This document shows, in pieces, positions 9,603 through 19,689 of a stretch of DNA of 38,541 nt; position 1 is the stretch's first letter; the number at the start of each line of letters is the position of its first letter. The translations under genes and the position numbers were made by a program. Under the pieces are notes generated by a model that saw only the letters and a list, made by a program, of their open reading frames with translations, ran no database searches and was not told the origin of the DNA. The stretch is from Perkinsus olseni (lineage: Eukaryota > Perkinsozoa > Perkinsida > Perkinsidae). The stretch lies in NCBI GenBank assembly GCA_013115135.1, contig JABANP010000500.1:1-38541 (forward strand), read 5' to 3'.

Positions 9603-11041
9603 ATGATTGAAACAATGACTGTCGAACGATGGTTTAACCCAAAAGATGAATATATTACGCTCGGCGGTGCTCTCAGGAAACATTCGGACCGACTCGAGGA
9701 TGAATTCACTGTGAATGCAGCCTCGATTTCCTCATTGCGTTAATCTGAACTATTCGCATTAACGCAATGAGAAAATCAAGACTCAGGTCTCTCGGTGGAA
9801 CTACCCCCGTGGGGATCGACAGATCCGCGAGCCGAGTGGGGAGGGTCCCGCCGGGCGAGCGGACAACACCCATGTTGAGTTTTGCGATCTCCTAAACCCA
9901 CCGTTTAACTTTCATTTTACCGCCATGGATCGTCTCCGATCGCGTTCATTAGCACCCCAATCTATCCATTTTTCCCAGGAACGCCTATTTTAGTGCTACA
10001 ACTATTGACGAAGCCGATTATTGGCGTCTCTTGCACAGTGTGTCTTGCGATCTCGTCTGACCTTGCCTTTCCTCAGCTTCTCACGTCCCTCGTCGCCGAC
10101 GCAATGACGGTCGGTCCCAGGTCGTGTGTTCATGCACCGGCTGCAAGGGAATTCCCTTCCCCAGCTCCATGCATCATCGTGCGAGTCGCACAACGGGTTC
10201 TGTGATCATCGCTATCAAATGGGCTGTGTTAGGACTGTCATGCGTCAATGGCCGAGATACGTTCCGCTAACCTTGAGCACGCGCAAATGTTGTAGCGCTA
10301 CCCACGTGGTGCAGCTACTCTGCAAGGGCGCTAACCTTTGCTGTCCTTGACAAGGACACAAGGACTCCTTCAAGGAGTCTCCTTGTGCGTTTCGCCACGG
10401 CGCGTAAGCTGTTGAACACTGCTCGCACACGTGACGTGTGACACTTCCTTATGTGGGTGGATTCCACCCGGTGGAACCTTTCTCGCGACGGAGCTTCATG
10501 TCTTTGACGAACCAAGTCCTTTGAAAGGTACTTCGCGCATATTCCTTGTTTTGGGCTCCTGTGCTGCAGCTCCCCACTCATCCTCGTCACCCGCCTGTTC
10601 TAATCACCGTTCAAGAAGCACTTGTGGCAGATCAACTCTTGGCGAGCTACTATTGCCTTGCCGGGCGCTCGAAGCCAGTGAGATTGTTGCAGGCGGGGGT
10701 AGCCGCAGCGACCCACGCCGAGAACGATCGAACGGCGGAGGTAGCGTCGGCCGAGGCACTCCAACCAACAACACTCACCTACCTACATGGCTTTCCTGCA
10801 GGAGATGGCCCGATTCACGCTACAGTCCTACAGTGCATCGACAATGTCGATTCGACATGGCGTCTGGACTCTGAAGCCAGCGTATTCCTTATGTCGTATG
10901 CTGAGCCCGTCTTGCGGCAAAAACGTTTTCGAAAGCCTTGAAGCTCAGTCCGTCATCATGATGTGTGACCAAACAAAATTCACAGGTCTACAGCACGATT
11001 TCGTACGGGAGGACGACCCTCCCGCCACACACCCTAGATGA
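9603..11041 (+). CDS. Multi-exon gene (at least six exons), unrecognised
   Basis: Not recognised. ATG 9603 starts exon 1 (9603-9710; ERWFNPKDEYITLGGALRKH). A 61-nt GT-AG intron (9711-9771) holds a CATTGCGTTAAT/ATTAACGCAATG hairpin. Exon 2 (9772-9931) reads YPRGDRQIREPSGEGPAGRA and HVEFCDLLNPPFNFHF. A 47-nt intron ending TTTTTCCCAG (9932-9978) leads to exon 3 (SDLAFPQLLTSLVADAMTVG). Further frame-consistent pieces are CHASMAEIRSANLEHAQML (from about 10230), LLVRFATARKLLNTARTRDV (about 10370-10435), and a long exon from about 10570 (LITVQEALVADQLLASYYCL, then HAENDRTAEVASAEALQPTT and CIDNVDSTWRLDSEASVFLM). The end is probably TGA 11039-11041 after CDQTKFTGLQHDFVREDDPP, by one more frame change. 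Introns of 42-70 nt are implied in the second half. No known domain. Confidence 0.55.
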
Positions 11042-12124
11042 AACGTCTCACGCTATGGCATGGCGTAAGACGTAGCTCCCATCATCAGAGCTGTCACCTG
11101 GATTTGGCACGATGGTAGGCGGAACGGGCATCCTGTAACAGTCAGACGCGAAAATCCGTCACTGTTGCGGAAGTGGATTACCAGCGGAGTTGATTTCCGC
11201 ATTTCGTCGAAATCGGACTTACTTCGGGCGTGCCGGCGGAATTGATTTTAGTAAAATCATTTTACTAAGGCCTGCGAAATTGAAAAAGATGAGTTAGAAG
11301 CGCCTTGAACTATCTTGTCAAGAGGAGCCTCCCCTTGACAAGATAGTTCAGCGAGCTTCCCCTGAGGAGGTAAACGTCGCAAATTGCACGCTTGCTCTTA
11401 CCTGGTCGGGCCTTATCACAGTCCGAGCCAGCAGGTAGGACATTGGATGACTGCCGGCTTTATAGTATGATATTAGGACCCTACGATATACTATATCGTA
11501 TCTATACCAATCTATATCGGATATAGATTGATATGAAGTGCATAAGTAGCCTGAGTGAAGTCAGTACTTTCTAATATCCTACCACCACATCCAGAGAGCG
11601 GAGAGCTGGATCGAGCTCGCATCCGCTATTATCACAGCCACTACAACTTGTAGCTGTACCTAGTGCTAGCACTCGCTGCTAGCAGCTAGCTCTAGCATCG
11701 GTTATTAGATCGGTTGAAGTAACGCACTGAATCGGTTGAAGTACCGCATTTCCTTTCTCCTTTCCCGTGCGCGCATTGTGCCTGCTTGCCAATTTAGCTC
11801 GCGCCGGTCCTCCGTAGGATCGCTATTAGGCACGGACTTCATCTTCCAGTTACTCAGACGACGTCGGCAATACACGCGTCTTGGGAGGGTCTATCAGAAC
11901 GCAAGGCCTCCCTCAACAGAACCGTGAAACGGAGACGGTCAGGCTCCCCAGTGCGCTTTTCACACCGTAATGGCCGCTACCCGTGAATATTAATAGGGTT
12001 AACGAGAAAGAAGATACTCATTCTCTCTTAACTAGCAGAGAGTTGAAAAAAGCAGCCTGATGCTGCTGTTTCTCAAAAAGATATCCGAGAAAACAGGCAG
12101 AAAACTACACGACCCACTCCTGAA
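11042..12124. other. Intergenic region rich in palindromes
   Basis: A 17-bp stem (TGAACTATCTTGTCAAG at 11306-11322 with CTTGACAAGATAGTTCA at 11334-11350) and several AT-rich palindromes (TACGATATACTATATCGTA region, 11483-11540; CTAGCACTCGCTGCTAGCAG region, about 11670) are visible. A plus-strand frame at 11736-11927 is Ser/Arg-rich and weak; its RARIVPA stretch resembles SRIVPAR at about 20408. No gene is called. Confidence 0.4.
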
Positions 12125-12889
12125 TCATCCTTCCAGGGTATCATCAACGACATAATTGAGGTACTCACCCGTCTTCCCAGGGATATCTTGCCCCTCTGCC
12201 TGGAAGAGGACTGTGAACTCCCAGCCTCCTTCGACCTTGGATACATCCACTCTCTGTCTGGTTTCGAACTCCACACCGGAATCTCCAGTGGCCTTGGCAT
12301 ACGGATAGTTGTGGGCAAATATTCCAGTGCTGTGAATGTAGCCGTGGAGATCAAACGGGGTGGTCGAAGCCTCCTTGCCGTCGGGGAAGTAGCCGTGTAC
12401 CACAGATTTAATATAGACCTCATCATTGCCGGGGTCCTTAGTGCGAAGTTGGTCACCTGCATCAGCACTCCACGTGAAACGCATGCCGTCCTGAGCATCG
12501 AGCTGTAAATGAGCCGAGCCACTCGTTGTCACCACAACATCCGGATATTCGGGAAAGTCACTCTCTAGCATGTCGACTTGTACACGCATGAAGCCATCAT
12601 GTTCAGGGATGTTACTGTAGATCATGATTCCGCCGCTCTCTTGAGGAACTCCCCTTGCGTCGGTGCCCCTCAGAGTGTAGATACAGGTCCCGCCTCGCGG
12701 TTTGGTGTCATCAGTCTTATCCGAGTCGGGACCGACGTAGCAACCCGCAGGCTGATCAACGATGACAACCAAGGAGTTGAAGGTGGGCGGTAGTACTGCT
12801 TGCACGGCGTATGTGAGCAACGAGAGGCTGCATAGAAGCCGGCTGAAGCGAAGGTTGCCGAAGCATTGGTCGATAGTCGGTGGCGCCAT
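12125..12889 (-). CDS. Secreted protein, family member 1 (254 aa)
   Basis: Single uninterrupted frame on the minus strand, ATG 12889 to TGA 12125-12127. A hydrophobic segment near residues 16-31 (SRLLCSLSLLTYAVQA) fits an N-terminal signal peptide. The mature part is acidic and probably beta-rich. It shares a core with the genes at 14731-15510 and 36740-37702: a P.GC..G motif (QPAGCYVGP, about residue 46), then GTCIYTLRG (about residue 67), then GVPQESGG, and near the C-terminus KVEGGWEF.V. The two core cysteines probably form a disulfide. No known domain was recognised. This copy diverges most at the start of the core (DQP for DYP; G for V in QES.G). All members are intronless, unlike plus-strand neighbours. 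Role unknown; secretion or surface location is inference. Confidence 0.85.
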   Translation of the reverse strand: MAPPTIDQCFGNLRFSRLLCSLSLLTYAVQAVLPPTFNSLVVIVDQPAGCYVGPDSDKTDDTKPRGGTCIYTLRGTDARGVPQESGGIMIYSNIPEHDGFMRVQVDMLESDFPEYPDVVVTTSGSAHLQLDAQDGMRFTWSADAGDQLRTKDPGNDEVYIKSVVHGYFPDGKEASTTPFDLHGYIHSTGIFAHNYPYAKATGDSGVEFETRQRVDVSKVEGGWEFTVLFQAEGQDIPGKTGEYLNYVVDDTLEG

Positions 12890-13100
12890 GGAGAAATCGA
12901 AGGGCTGTAGTTCAGTCTCTCGAAAGTGGAAATGCAGTGCCTACTATGCACCACTCGCAAGCAGTATCTTGAGGCTGATACTGGTCAGCATGAAGGAGAC
13001 GGCTAGAGAGTCTAAGAAAAAAGCAGAGTAACGTCTCGGATCCTACGCGAGCACGCGAAAACAAGGTCGTAGGACCGTCGTGACGTGTGATGGCCTGATG

Positions 13101-13220
13101 TGTTGTATTCTTCTTACTCATACGTGGAACACGAGGCCAAAGGGAGCTTGTGAGATGGATCTTATGAAAGAGCTATTGCCCAGACTACTCTGCACGCATA
13201 AACATAGACGGAGCGTAACA
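13101..13220. repeat. 120-bp direct repeat, copy 1
   Basis: Bases 13101-13220 and 13684-13803 match over 120 bp with one visible difference (GAG against GTG near position 70). They flank about 460 bp between two members of the secreted-protein family. No frame of note. Confidence 0.9.
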
Positions 13221-13515
13221 AAAGCTCACCCCCCTAGGTTTTACTTGGTCGGTAGACTGAGCGAGTAATGTGAAAGCAGAGAGATGAATGTAAGAAGTTC
13301 ATATCCACTGTTCCAGAGTAGGAAGCTTGTTTGACTTGGTGTGGCCCGAACAGTATTTACTACAGATGCGACGTTGTTGAAGTTGTAGTACACAGTAGTA
13401 GGGGTAGAGTGGTGGTTAGGTAGATGGTTCATGAGGGTTGAAGCTCGTCAGACCGTTTATGAGTAGCCATTTTCAAGCTTGGTGAGTTGATTGTGTGAAT
13501 TGAGTTCACGTGAGT

Positions 13516-13576
13516 GTCCTTCAGAGAGGGCGTTGAGATGAGTAGATTGTCCTTCAGAGAGGGCGTTGAGATGAGT
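13516..13576. repeat. 33-bp tandem repeat, about two copies
   Basis: GTCCTTCAGAGAGGGCGTTG begins at 13516 and again at 13549; the first unit is 33 bp and the second matches for 28 bp. Confidence 0.9.
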
Positions 13577-13683
13577 GAGGGGTATATAGCGTAGAAGTTC
13601 TAAGTGAGGGTCAATATAGGTAGTAGTGGTGTCGCAGAAGTGGTAGTAGGCGCAGGAGAGGTGCCAGCGGGTTCTCCACCATC

Positions 13684-13803
13684 TGTTGTATTCTTCTTAC
13701 TCATACGTGGAACACGAGGCCAAAGGGAGCTTGTGAGATGGATCTTATGAAAGTGCTATTGCCCAGACTACTCTGCACGCATAAACATAGACGGAGCGTA
13801 ACA
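13684..13803. repeat. 120-bp direct repeat, copy 2
   Basis: Second copy of the repeat at 13101-13220, 583 bp downstream in the same orientation. The stretch 13221-14050 around it holds no convincing gene; it includes GTAGTAGGGGTAG-like purine-rich tracts similar to those at about 4577-4620. Confidence 0.9.
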
Positions 13804-14051
13804 TGATGGTTCTCGCCAAGGAGACAGTGCCTGGAGGAGGTGCCGGTCGTGTCTCCACAACCAAGAAGGGCCTACACGTATTTCAAACCGTTATGCTGAC
13901 GGAGCGCTGGCACTAGGCTCCATATGAATGTAGTTAGTGGAATTCATCGAGTTCTCAATCAGAAAGGAAGGAGAGAGAAGAGATACCCGTTGGATATTCG
14001 CCAAAGCTCTTGCATATGCACGCGAGTACAAGCCTTGTACTCAGTGTAGCC

Positions 14052-14094
14052 GTCCGTTGTGACGCCCTTGTACTACAAGGGCGTCACAACGGAC
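14052..14094. repeat. 43-base near-perfect palindrome
   Basis: A 21-bp perfect stem (14052-14072 with 14074-14094) and a single-base loop. It is the most perfect long palindrome in the window and lies about 640 bp downstream of the stop of the minus-strand gene 14731-15510. The bases between it and 14730 hold no clear gene. Confidence 0.95.
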
Positions 14095-14730
14095 GAAGGA
14101 CGCTGCGACGCCTTTGTACTCAATGAGCTGCGACAATCCTGGCAAAGTCGTCGAAAGGAAGTGCGAGCTCGCTCACTTTCATCCATCGTGTGACAGAGCC
14201 ATGAGACCGCGCGCTGTGATTGCATCGTCTGAACATGAGGGTCCTTAGTTGGGGAGTCAGAGGGGCTGGGGACGGGACGAATTGACTTCACTGTGTTCCT
14301 TCAAACTGTCCCTGAATCTCCGTGTGCCACTGACTGTGGCTGCTCGGCATATTGAACACGGTTCGAGAGATCGCAATCCCAGTGTCTGTGTGGGCTCAGC
14401 TCATTAAAACGATTGAAGGGTTTGGGTTGCTAGCCGTGTTGACTGATCTTCGGAAAGCACTTTCGTCGAGTGTTCGACAGGCGGCTTTATGGCGCGTTGA
14501 ACCTGTCTTCGGCTAACGCCTAACCTATTGCTGCAGTTCAGTCAAGCCGGTGTGACATCGTCTGATGTTCACAGAGTAGAAAAGGTCTTACAGTACAACT
14601 TCCAACGCTGAGGAACTCGGAGAAACTCGCGAACACAAAAACCCTTCGCAGCGTCAATGAGAACTCTGAGAGGTCTAGAGATCGAATGAAAAAGGGGTCC
14701 CCTTTAAGGGGATGGGCCCACGTAGAGACG

Positions 14731-15510
14731 CTAGGCATATAATACACCTCTAGCTACAAAACTGGCGAACCTGAATGATTTCTCGTCGCCTATCAGACCT
14801 CTAGCACCAGAATATACTTGAAAGCTCCAACCTCCCTCAACCTTCTCTACGAACATAGCTTGTCCTGTGAACAAGCTTATCTCGCTAGAACTGGTCTCGG
14901 CAGTGTCATTAGAATGAAGGATCGTTCTCTGACTGTCGGCCCAGCCTTTGATGCTGTAATGCTCGTTGCGAGCTACTTCCCCACCCGGGAAGTCTACAAA
15001 AACTTTGGACGGTGCCTCGACATCAACTCTCTCGGCCAATTTCCCCTCGAAATAGTATGTTCCATCGCCTGGGTTCCATTGAACGGATATGCCATCGTTC
15101 TCGAAGTTCAAGTAAGCTGAACCACTGATATTCACTGTGGCCTTGTGCAAGTGCCACGGCCCTGGGGGACCGTCTGGCACAACGTTAAACTGCACGGTCA
15201 TGACATCAGTCTTTCCAGGTACGTTAGTCCCGATATCCATCCCGACGCTTTCTTGGTAACCCCCATTCGGGTTACGGCCCTTCATACTGAATATACAGGT
15301 ACCCTGTAGAACTTCGATGCCGTCGTCGCCTTTCGCGGGACCGGGACCACCTTTACAACCCTTGGGGTAGTCAGCGGTTACAGCTAACTCTTCCACAGTC
15401 AGTGCCCAAGCCATCGCCATGATAGAGAATGACAGCAAGATAGTGCGGTAGAGCCAGTTGAGGCGAAAGCCAATGTAACAGGACCTCATCGTCGCGACCG
15501 TCATCGGCAA
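14731..15510 (-). CDS. Secreted protein, family member 2 (259 aa)
   Basis: Single uninterrupted minus-strand frame, ATG 15510 to TAG 14731-14733. A second ATG at residue 8 (MRSCYIGFRLNWLYRTILLS) may be the true start. A hydrophobic stretch near residues 20-36 fits a signal peptide ending close to AWA. The core reads VTADYPKGCKGGPGP (about residues 44-58), LQGTCIFSMKGRN and GGYQESVGMDIG, then a predicted beta-rich body, and near the end VEKVEGGWSFQVYSG. It aligns closely with member 3 (VTADYPAGCRGGMGP; MKGRN; QQESVG) and more loosely with member 1. Only two cysteines lie in the mature core. Possible N-glycosylation sites occur (NIS, NDT). Family unknown to me; extracellular location is inferred. 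Confidence 0.87.
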   Translation of the reverse strand: MPMTVATMRSCYIGFRLNWLYRTILLSFSIMAMAWALTVEELAVTADYPKGCKGGPGPAKGDDGIEVLQGTCIFSMKGRNPNGGYQESVGMDIGTNVPGKTDVMTVQFNVVPDGPPGPWHLHKATVNISGSAYLNFENDGISVQWNPGDGTYYFEGKLAERVDVEAPSKVFVDFPGGEVARNEHYSIKGWADSQRTILHSNDTAETSSSEISLFTGQAMFVEKVEGGWSFQVYSGARGLIGDEKSFRFASFVARGVLYA

Positions 15511-16100
15511 AATTATGAACTACCAGGTATTACCTGGTAATGCGGGTAATGCGCCCACTAACTGATAGGTAATGCTCAATGATATTCCGCGACGATAAGC
15601 AAGGCAAAAGCTGCATTGCCTTAGGCAATTTGCCAGGTCGTCGCGTCGCTCTGCTCGAGCTGAGAGGGAGCGGCAAAGAGAGAACACATCGGTACTCGAA
15701 ATTGGCGAATGTTTGGCTTGCTTACCGGCTGTACGAAAATCGATCGCGTCAGGCTGTATGGGCCAACCCGCACGCATGTACTCGGCGCCAATAATCGCGG
15801 AGACGGAAAGATCTATCCTTGCTTACCGAGGGAAAGCGGCGGACGATTGGTAGACAATACACAGTATTCTTGTGGCGAAACCTGAGGCACCTCCTGTGCA
15901 GCATCTAATGCACGAGCAAGTTTAAGTGAAGATATATATAGAGTGCATCGGGAGCCAGCAGGTGGACGAGGGACGTGGCCTCGCTAGGACGCTAGCGATG
16001 CTGCTAGCGACGCTAGCAGCATCCGTGTGAGGGATATTCTGTTTCAATCTCTTCCAGAATTACATCTCACGCTCTTCTTTGTCTCGGACCTACGATAAGG
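15511..16100. other. Intergenic, no clear gene
   Basis: ACCAGGTATTACCTGGT (15531-15547) and a GCTAGC-rich palindromic cluster (CGCTAGCGATGCTGCTAGCG, about 15991-16022) are present. The frames at 15520-15794 look random. Confidence 0.35.
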
Positions 16101-17213
16101 CACTGCTGGGCCAGCGCGCTCCCGTACAAGTTCGAGCCACGGGGTCACAGCATTCGCATCGACTTGTTAGCGCAGCTGTGCTCGCGTGCTGCCAGAAATC
16201 TATGGCTATGTTTTCCGCCGTCGATTTTTGTTCAAGATCATCTCTCTAAGCTCTCGTGCTTCAGCTATCTCGAAAGGTCCGTGAACTGGTGCGTTTTCTC
16301 GGTCTGTGCTACAGAAGCAGTTGCGCGATTGATACATCAGCCCCAGCCCGTTACCTTCTGGAGGCTGTTCCTAGAGCTGGCGCCCAGCTGCTGGGCTAAG
16401 CTTAGCTTAGTGAACTATTCATGGTTGCTCTACCGGAGCAATTTGCAAAACTCCTGCAGCAAGAGTGCCTCAGTGCTTCCACTTCTATCTTGCACTTAGA
16501 CTCCAGATAGAACTGTAAGTCTTGGAGTATGTCACGCAAATGAGTGCTGGTACCGAGCGAGGATGCTTATACCAAGAGGGCAGGACCAAAGGAATTGGCG
16601 TTATACGCAGAGAGTCTATCGAACTGCTCGGTTCGAACGTTGTTCCGCTCCGAAGCTGATCAATCACTTGGTGAGCTTCAATGACGAGTACTCGAGTGTT
16701 GGAAAGGACTCACAGGACGGTCCACGTCGCTTGGGCCTCTCACGATGCTGAGACAGCATTCCGTTACCATCATCAGACTGGTGATGATGGATGCGCAGTG
16801 CGCACTGCGAACTTTCCAATAGCCGCTCGAGTGATTGCCGAGCCTGCTCGTATGCTGCAACGATATAAGTTCATCATTTACATTTCCGAGACCACAAGTA
16901 GTACCACAACTAATTGAAAAGAAAGAGTTGGAGGAGATTATCTCCCAAGGATAAGCTAACTGAACGGGGAAAAAGCAACTTGATTGGCGGAATTTTCGAC
17001 TCCTGGAGATGATGCTTGTCGTGGCACGCCGGGGCGAGGCTTTGTGTGACGGTCGTGGGCACAGCCGCCCGGATGTGTAAGCGGATCCTGCCAGGAGGAA
17101 AGGAAGTCTCTCTTGCATTTACCCCTGAGAACAGCTTCTTGACAATCTATCTGATTGCACTGCATGTCAATGCGACAGAAAGTCTCCAACTGTGCACATT
17201 GGCAAAAGTCTAA
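16101..17213 (+). CDS. Multi-exon gene, unrecognised; shares LWLC exon
   Basis: Not recognised. Visible exons: about 16160-16245 (SIRIDLLAQLCSRAARNLWL, then CFPPSIFVQDH), about 16530-16690 (WYRARMLIPRGQDQRNWRYT, then FERCSAPKLINHLVSFNDEY), about 16715-16910 (VHVAWASHDAETAFRYHHQT, then NFPIAARVIAEPARMLQRYK) and about 17040-17213 (TVVGTAARMCKRILPGGKEV, then LTIYLIALHVNATESLQLCT), ending at TAA 17211-17213. Junctions are unresolved and the 5' end is not seen. The NLWLCFPPSIF segment matches LWLCIPKAFF of the 5422-7160 gene, pointing to a shared family. Confidence 0.45.
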
Positions 17214-17342
17214 CTAAGCCGGAACCGGCGTTGCACTAAAAACTCACACACACAAGTAATACCGCTCGTCTTTAACAGGGTGGACAAAGATTCCGTGAGA
17301 ATCCTGTCGCGATGAGTCAGTCGCCCGATTTGGAATGGCCGA

Positions 17343-17919
17343 GTGCTTCAGGTGCTCAGAGCTATAGCTCTGGCTTCCGTGACTAGCTCTGACGTGACGG
17401 AAGTTCCGTCACGTCACAAGGGTTCTTTATACAGTAGTATCAGCGAGAAAATCTTCACCTTGCTGAATCCATCCCTGCCCGTTGGTGTTTCGGAACACCG
17501 AGTCCTGAGTCCTCGTATCATACGAGTCGTATGGTATTTTGGAGCATCCGGGAGCCGCGAAACTTCTCTACATTGTGTACCGTACAGTTGTGTCACTGTT
17601 ACAGCTAACGGGCTGTTCGCTAACCTGATCACCTCCGAGCGCCGGTCGACCGGTGATCTCGTTATAAGAAGCTTTACAGCAAACGAATTGTCGTTTGAAA
17701 TCGAACCCGGGTCAAGGGGTGAAGACCTGGCCTATCCTAGAAATGGTGAGGAGAAGACCTCGCCTAGCTTCCATAGAAGAACCTATGTCTTCAACTTCAC
17801 TTGCGAAGTTTCACTCGCCCATGAAAATTCCCGTCGACGGGGACGTTGTGGATCCCCAACTATTATCTACCCTCGATTCGCTGAGTGAAATTCACTCCGG
17901 AGTGGAATTCACCTCGTGA
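17343..17919 (+). CDS. Candidate gene, unrecognised
   Basis: A 181-codon open frame (17343-17888) reads SLYSSISEKIFTLLNPSLPV and CVTVTANGLFANLITSERRS. From about 17780 a second frame takes over (MSSTSLAKFHSPMKIPVDGD, then VVDPQLLSTLDSLSE) and ends at TGA 17917-17919, so a frame-changing intron is likely near 17740-17780, where GGTGAGGAGAAGACC gives a GTGAGG donor. A 27-base palindrome at 17390-17416 lies at the 5' part of the open frame and may belong to an intron. The start codon is uncertain. No domain recognised. Confidence 0.4.
17390..17416. repeat. 27-base perfect palindrome containing TCACGTCA
   Basis: TGACGTGACGGAA and its reverse complement are separated by one base. The same CGTCACGTCA core recurs at about 19528 and twice near 38012-38055. 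Confidence 0.9.
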
Positions 17920-18632
17920 ACATTCACTTAGTGAATCCTCGGGAGTCGCATCCTTTAGCTGCACGATGTGCCACTGTACGAAACTTTCGTACAGTGGCAG
18001 GTCATGTTCGTACTGTAAGAGGTTATGCTGTACGGATTGAAGCTGTTCGGAGTGATCCTGTGCAAACTTGAACTGTACCAACTTGCCTTGCACCTCTTGA
18101 TACTGTATAGAGTGGCACTGTACCAAGTTGAACTGTATGAGTGATGCCCTTTTCCTTCGGTCTCCGCGGCAGGTGCTCCCGAAAGGGAACCTTTCCCAGC
18201 CTCGCCCGAGAGTTAGGAGCTCCTACTAAGAGTGCTGATTCGGAATCCCGATAATCTTGAAGTATTCGGGGCCTCGTTCGAGTGTAGCGTCGCTAAGCTT
18301 GCACGCAACACAATTCAAGCTGATCAAAACTGAGCGTCAAAAACCGATCAGGTGTGACTCACAGCCTGTGAGTAAGACACATACAAGGTGAATAATACTC
18401 CACAGAGTTATTCATCAAATGTGTTCTCAGAAAACCACTCGCCCTTTGGCACGGATTGCAACGAGACTCAGAAATCAGAGTCAAAATCGTATATGCTATA
18501 CGCCCGAATGCACCTCGAATGCAGGCGATATCTTGATGGATCAACACCGATTTACGGTGTATCGTGCCAATGGGAGAGGTAGAAATCCTGGACGTAATTA
18601 CAGTCGTCTTCTCTTTCCACCAAGTCACTTCA
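17920..18632. other. No firm gene; CTGTAC-rich stretch
   Basis: From about 17962 to 18140 the motif (T/C)ACTGTA(C/T) with 'GAACTGTACCAA'-like spacing recurs about eight times, giving a loose 15-bp periodicity (minus-strand frame 17863-18126 reads VQ[FHY]-rich repeats). ACTTTCGTACAGTGGCA/TGCCACTGTACGAAAC form an inverted pair at about 17969-17999. Nothing else was called. Confidence 0.4.
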
Positions 18633-19344
18633 TTATGAGGAGACCGCGCCACCATCGCCGCCATCACCGCCTCTACCGCCGTCGCCGCCTCTGCCGCCGT
18701 AACCGCCATGACCCCCGTTGCCACCGTGGCCGCCATTACCACCTCTCCCACCGAAGCCGCCGACACCGCCATCGCCTCCTCTGCCTCCATCACCGCCTCT
18801 GCCACCGAAGCCCCCGCCACCACCACCGCCGCCTCCGCCGCCGCCGCCGGCACCGCCGTCGCCGCCATTGCCTCCATCACCGCCTCTGCCACCAATGCCA
18901 CCTCCGCTACTGCCTCCACCACCGCCGCCGCCGCCACCACCGCCACCACCACCACTGCCGTCGCTGCCATTTTGGCCGTCCTGACCATCCTCGCCGTTGC
19001 CACCTCCACCCCTTCCCACCGCGGCCACCAGCACCACCTTTACCACCGCGACCATCATCGCCGTTGCAGCCATTCTCGCCGTCGGCACCATCAGAGCCAC
19101 CTTGGCCGCCACGGCCACCAGTACCCCCACTACCACCACGGCCTCCCTCGCAACCGTCTCCGCCGTCGTTGCCGCCACTACCCCCGCCATCTAAGCCACC
19201 GTCGTTGGTGCCGTTTCCACCACCCGGAACGCTGCCATCATCATCACGCCCGCCGCAGCCTTGAAAAACGATGGATGCAGAAATGACGAGTAAGACTGTC
19301 ACGAAGAAAACAAACTTCATGTATTTAACAAAGCTGAGCCCCAT
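18633..19344 (-). CDS. Glycine-rich secreted protein, frame broken
   Basis: From ATG 19344 the minus strand encodes a clear signal peptide (KFVFFVTVLLVISASIVFQG) followed by Gly/Asp/Asn-rich sequence (GGRDDDGSVPGGGNGTNDGG). At about 19008-19014 the frame changes inside a purine run (GGTGGGAAGGGGTGG): the first frame degenerates into Trp/Arg, while the frame one base later continues as GRGGGGNGEDGQDGQNGSDG, then polyglycine and GGDGG / GGNGG repeats, to TAA 18633-18635. One extra base in the run explains it; a GT-AG intron does not, because all nearby GT...AAG segments have the wrong length. This may be a sequencing error, a real frameshift, or slippage. The joined product would be about 235 aa, extracellular (inferred), structural in composition. 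Repeats make family assignment unreliable. Confidence 0.7.
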
Positions 19345-19689
19345 AGTCAGGTCGACGCTTGCGTCACTCTAGTTTGAAGGTGGCATCTCCCGGAGGTAAT
19401 CTCACCTAACTGAGAGGGAGCCCGCCGCGGACGGGTCACACCCGTCGGGCAGAGTATGGGAGTCACGGTAAATGAGCGAAACCGAGGCACTGACTTGCAG
19501 TCAGAGAGGCTCAGGGGTTCTTGCTCTTCCGTGTCACGTCACGGGGACAATCTGACTGTTATCGTAACGTGACACGGGCGAGCGAGATCATTCCGCTTGG
19601 CAATCTCCTCGCGCGGGAAGTGGAGGCTATCAGTCTGTTAGACTAACACATACCCCACTGGAGCGACGAGGCTGAACTGTGGCATGTAC

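Noticed and set aside
13463..13490. GTAGCCATTTT, as in the dinoflagellate/perkinsid spliced leader, followed by CAAGCTTG and GGTGAG
   Set aside because: Only 11 bases match before the sequence departs from the known leader, and no Sm-site-bearing SL RNA structure could be seen. Chance is likely.
18708..19286. Plus-strand Ala/Thr, His/Arg and Pro-rich ORFs of up to 281 codons
   Set aside because: They are the complement of the GGN-rich coding repeat; the minus strand has a signal peptide and a glycine-rich product.
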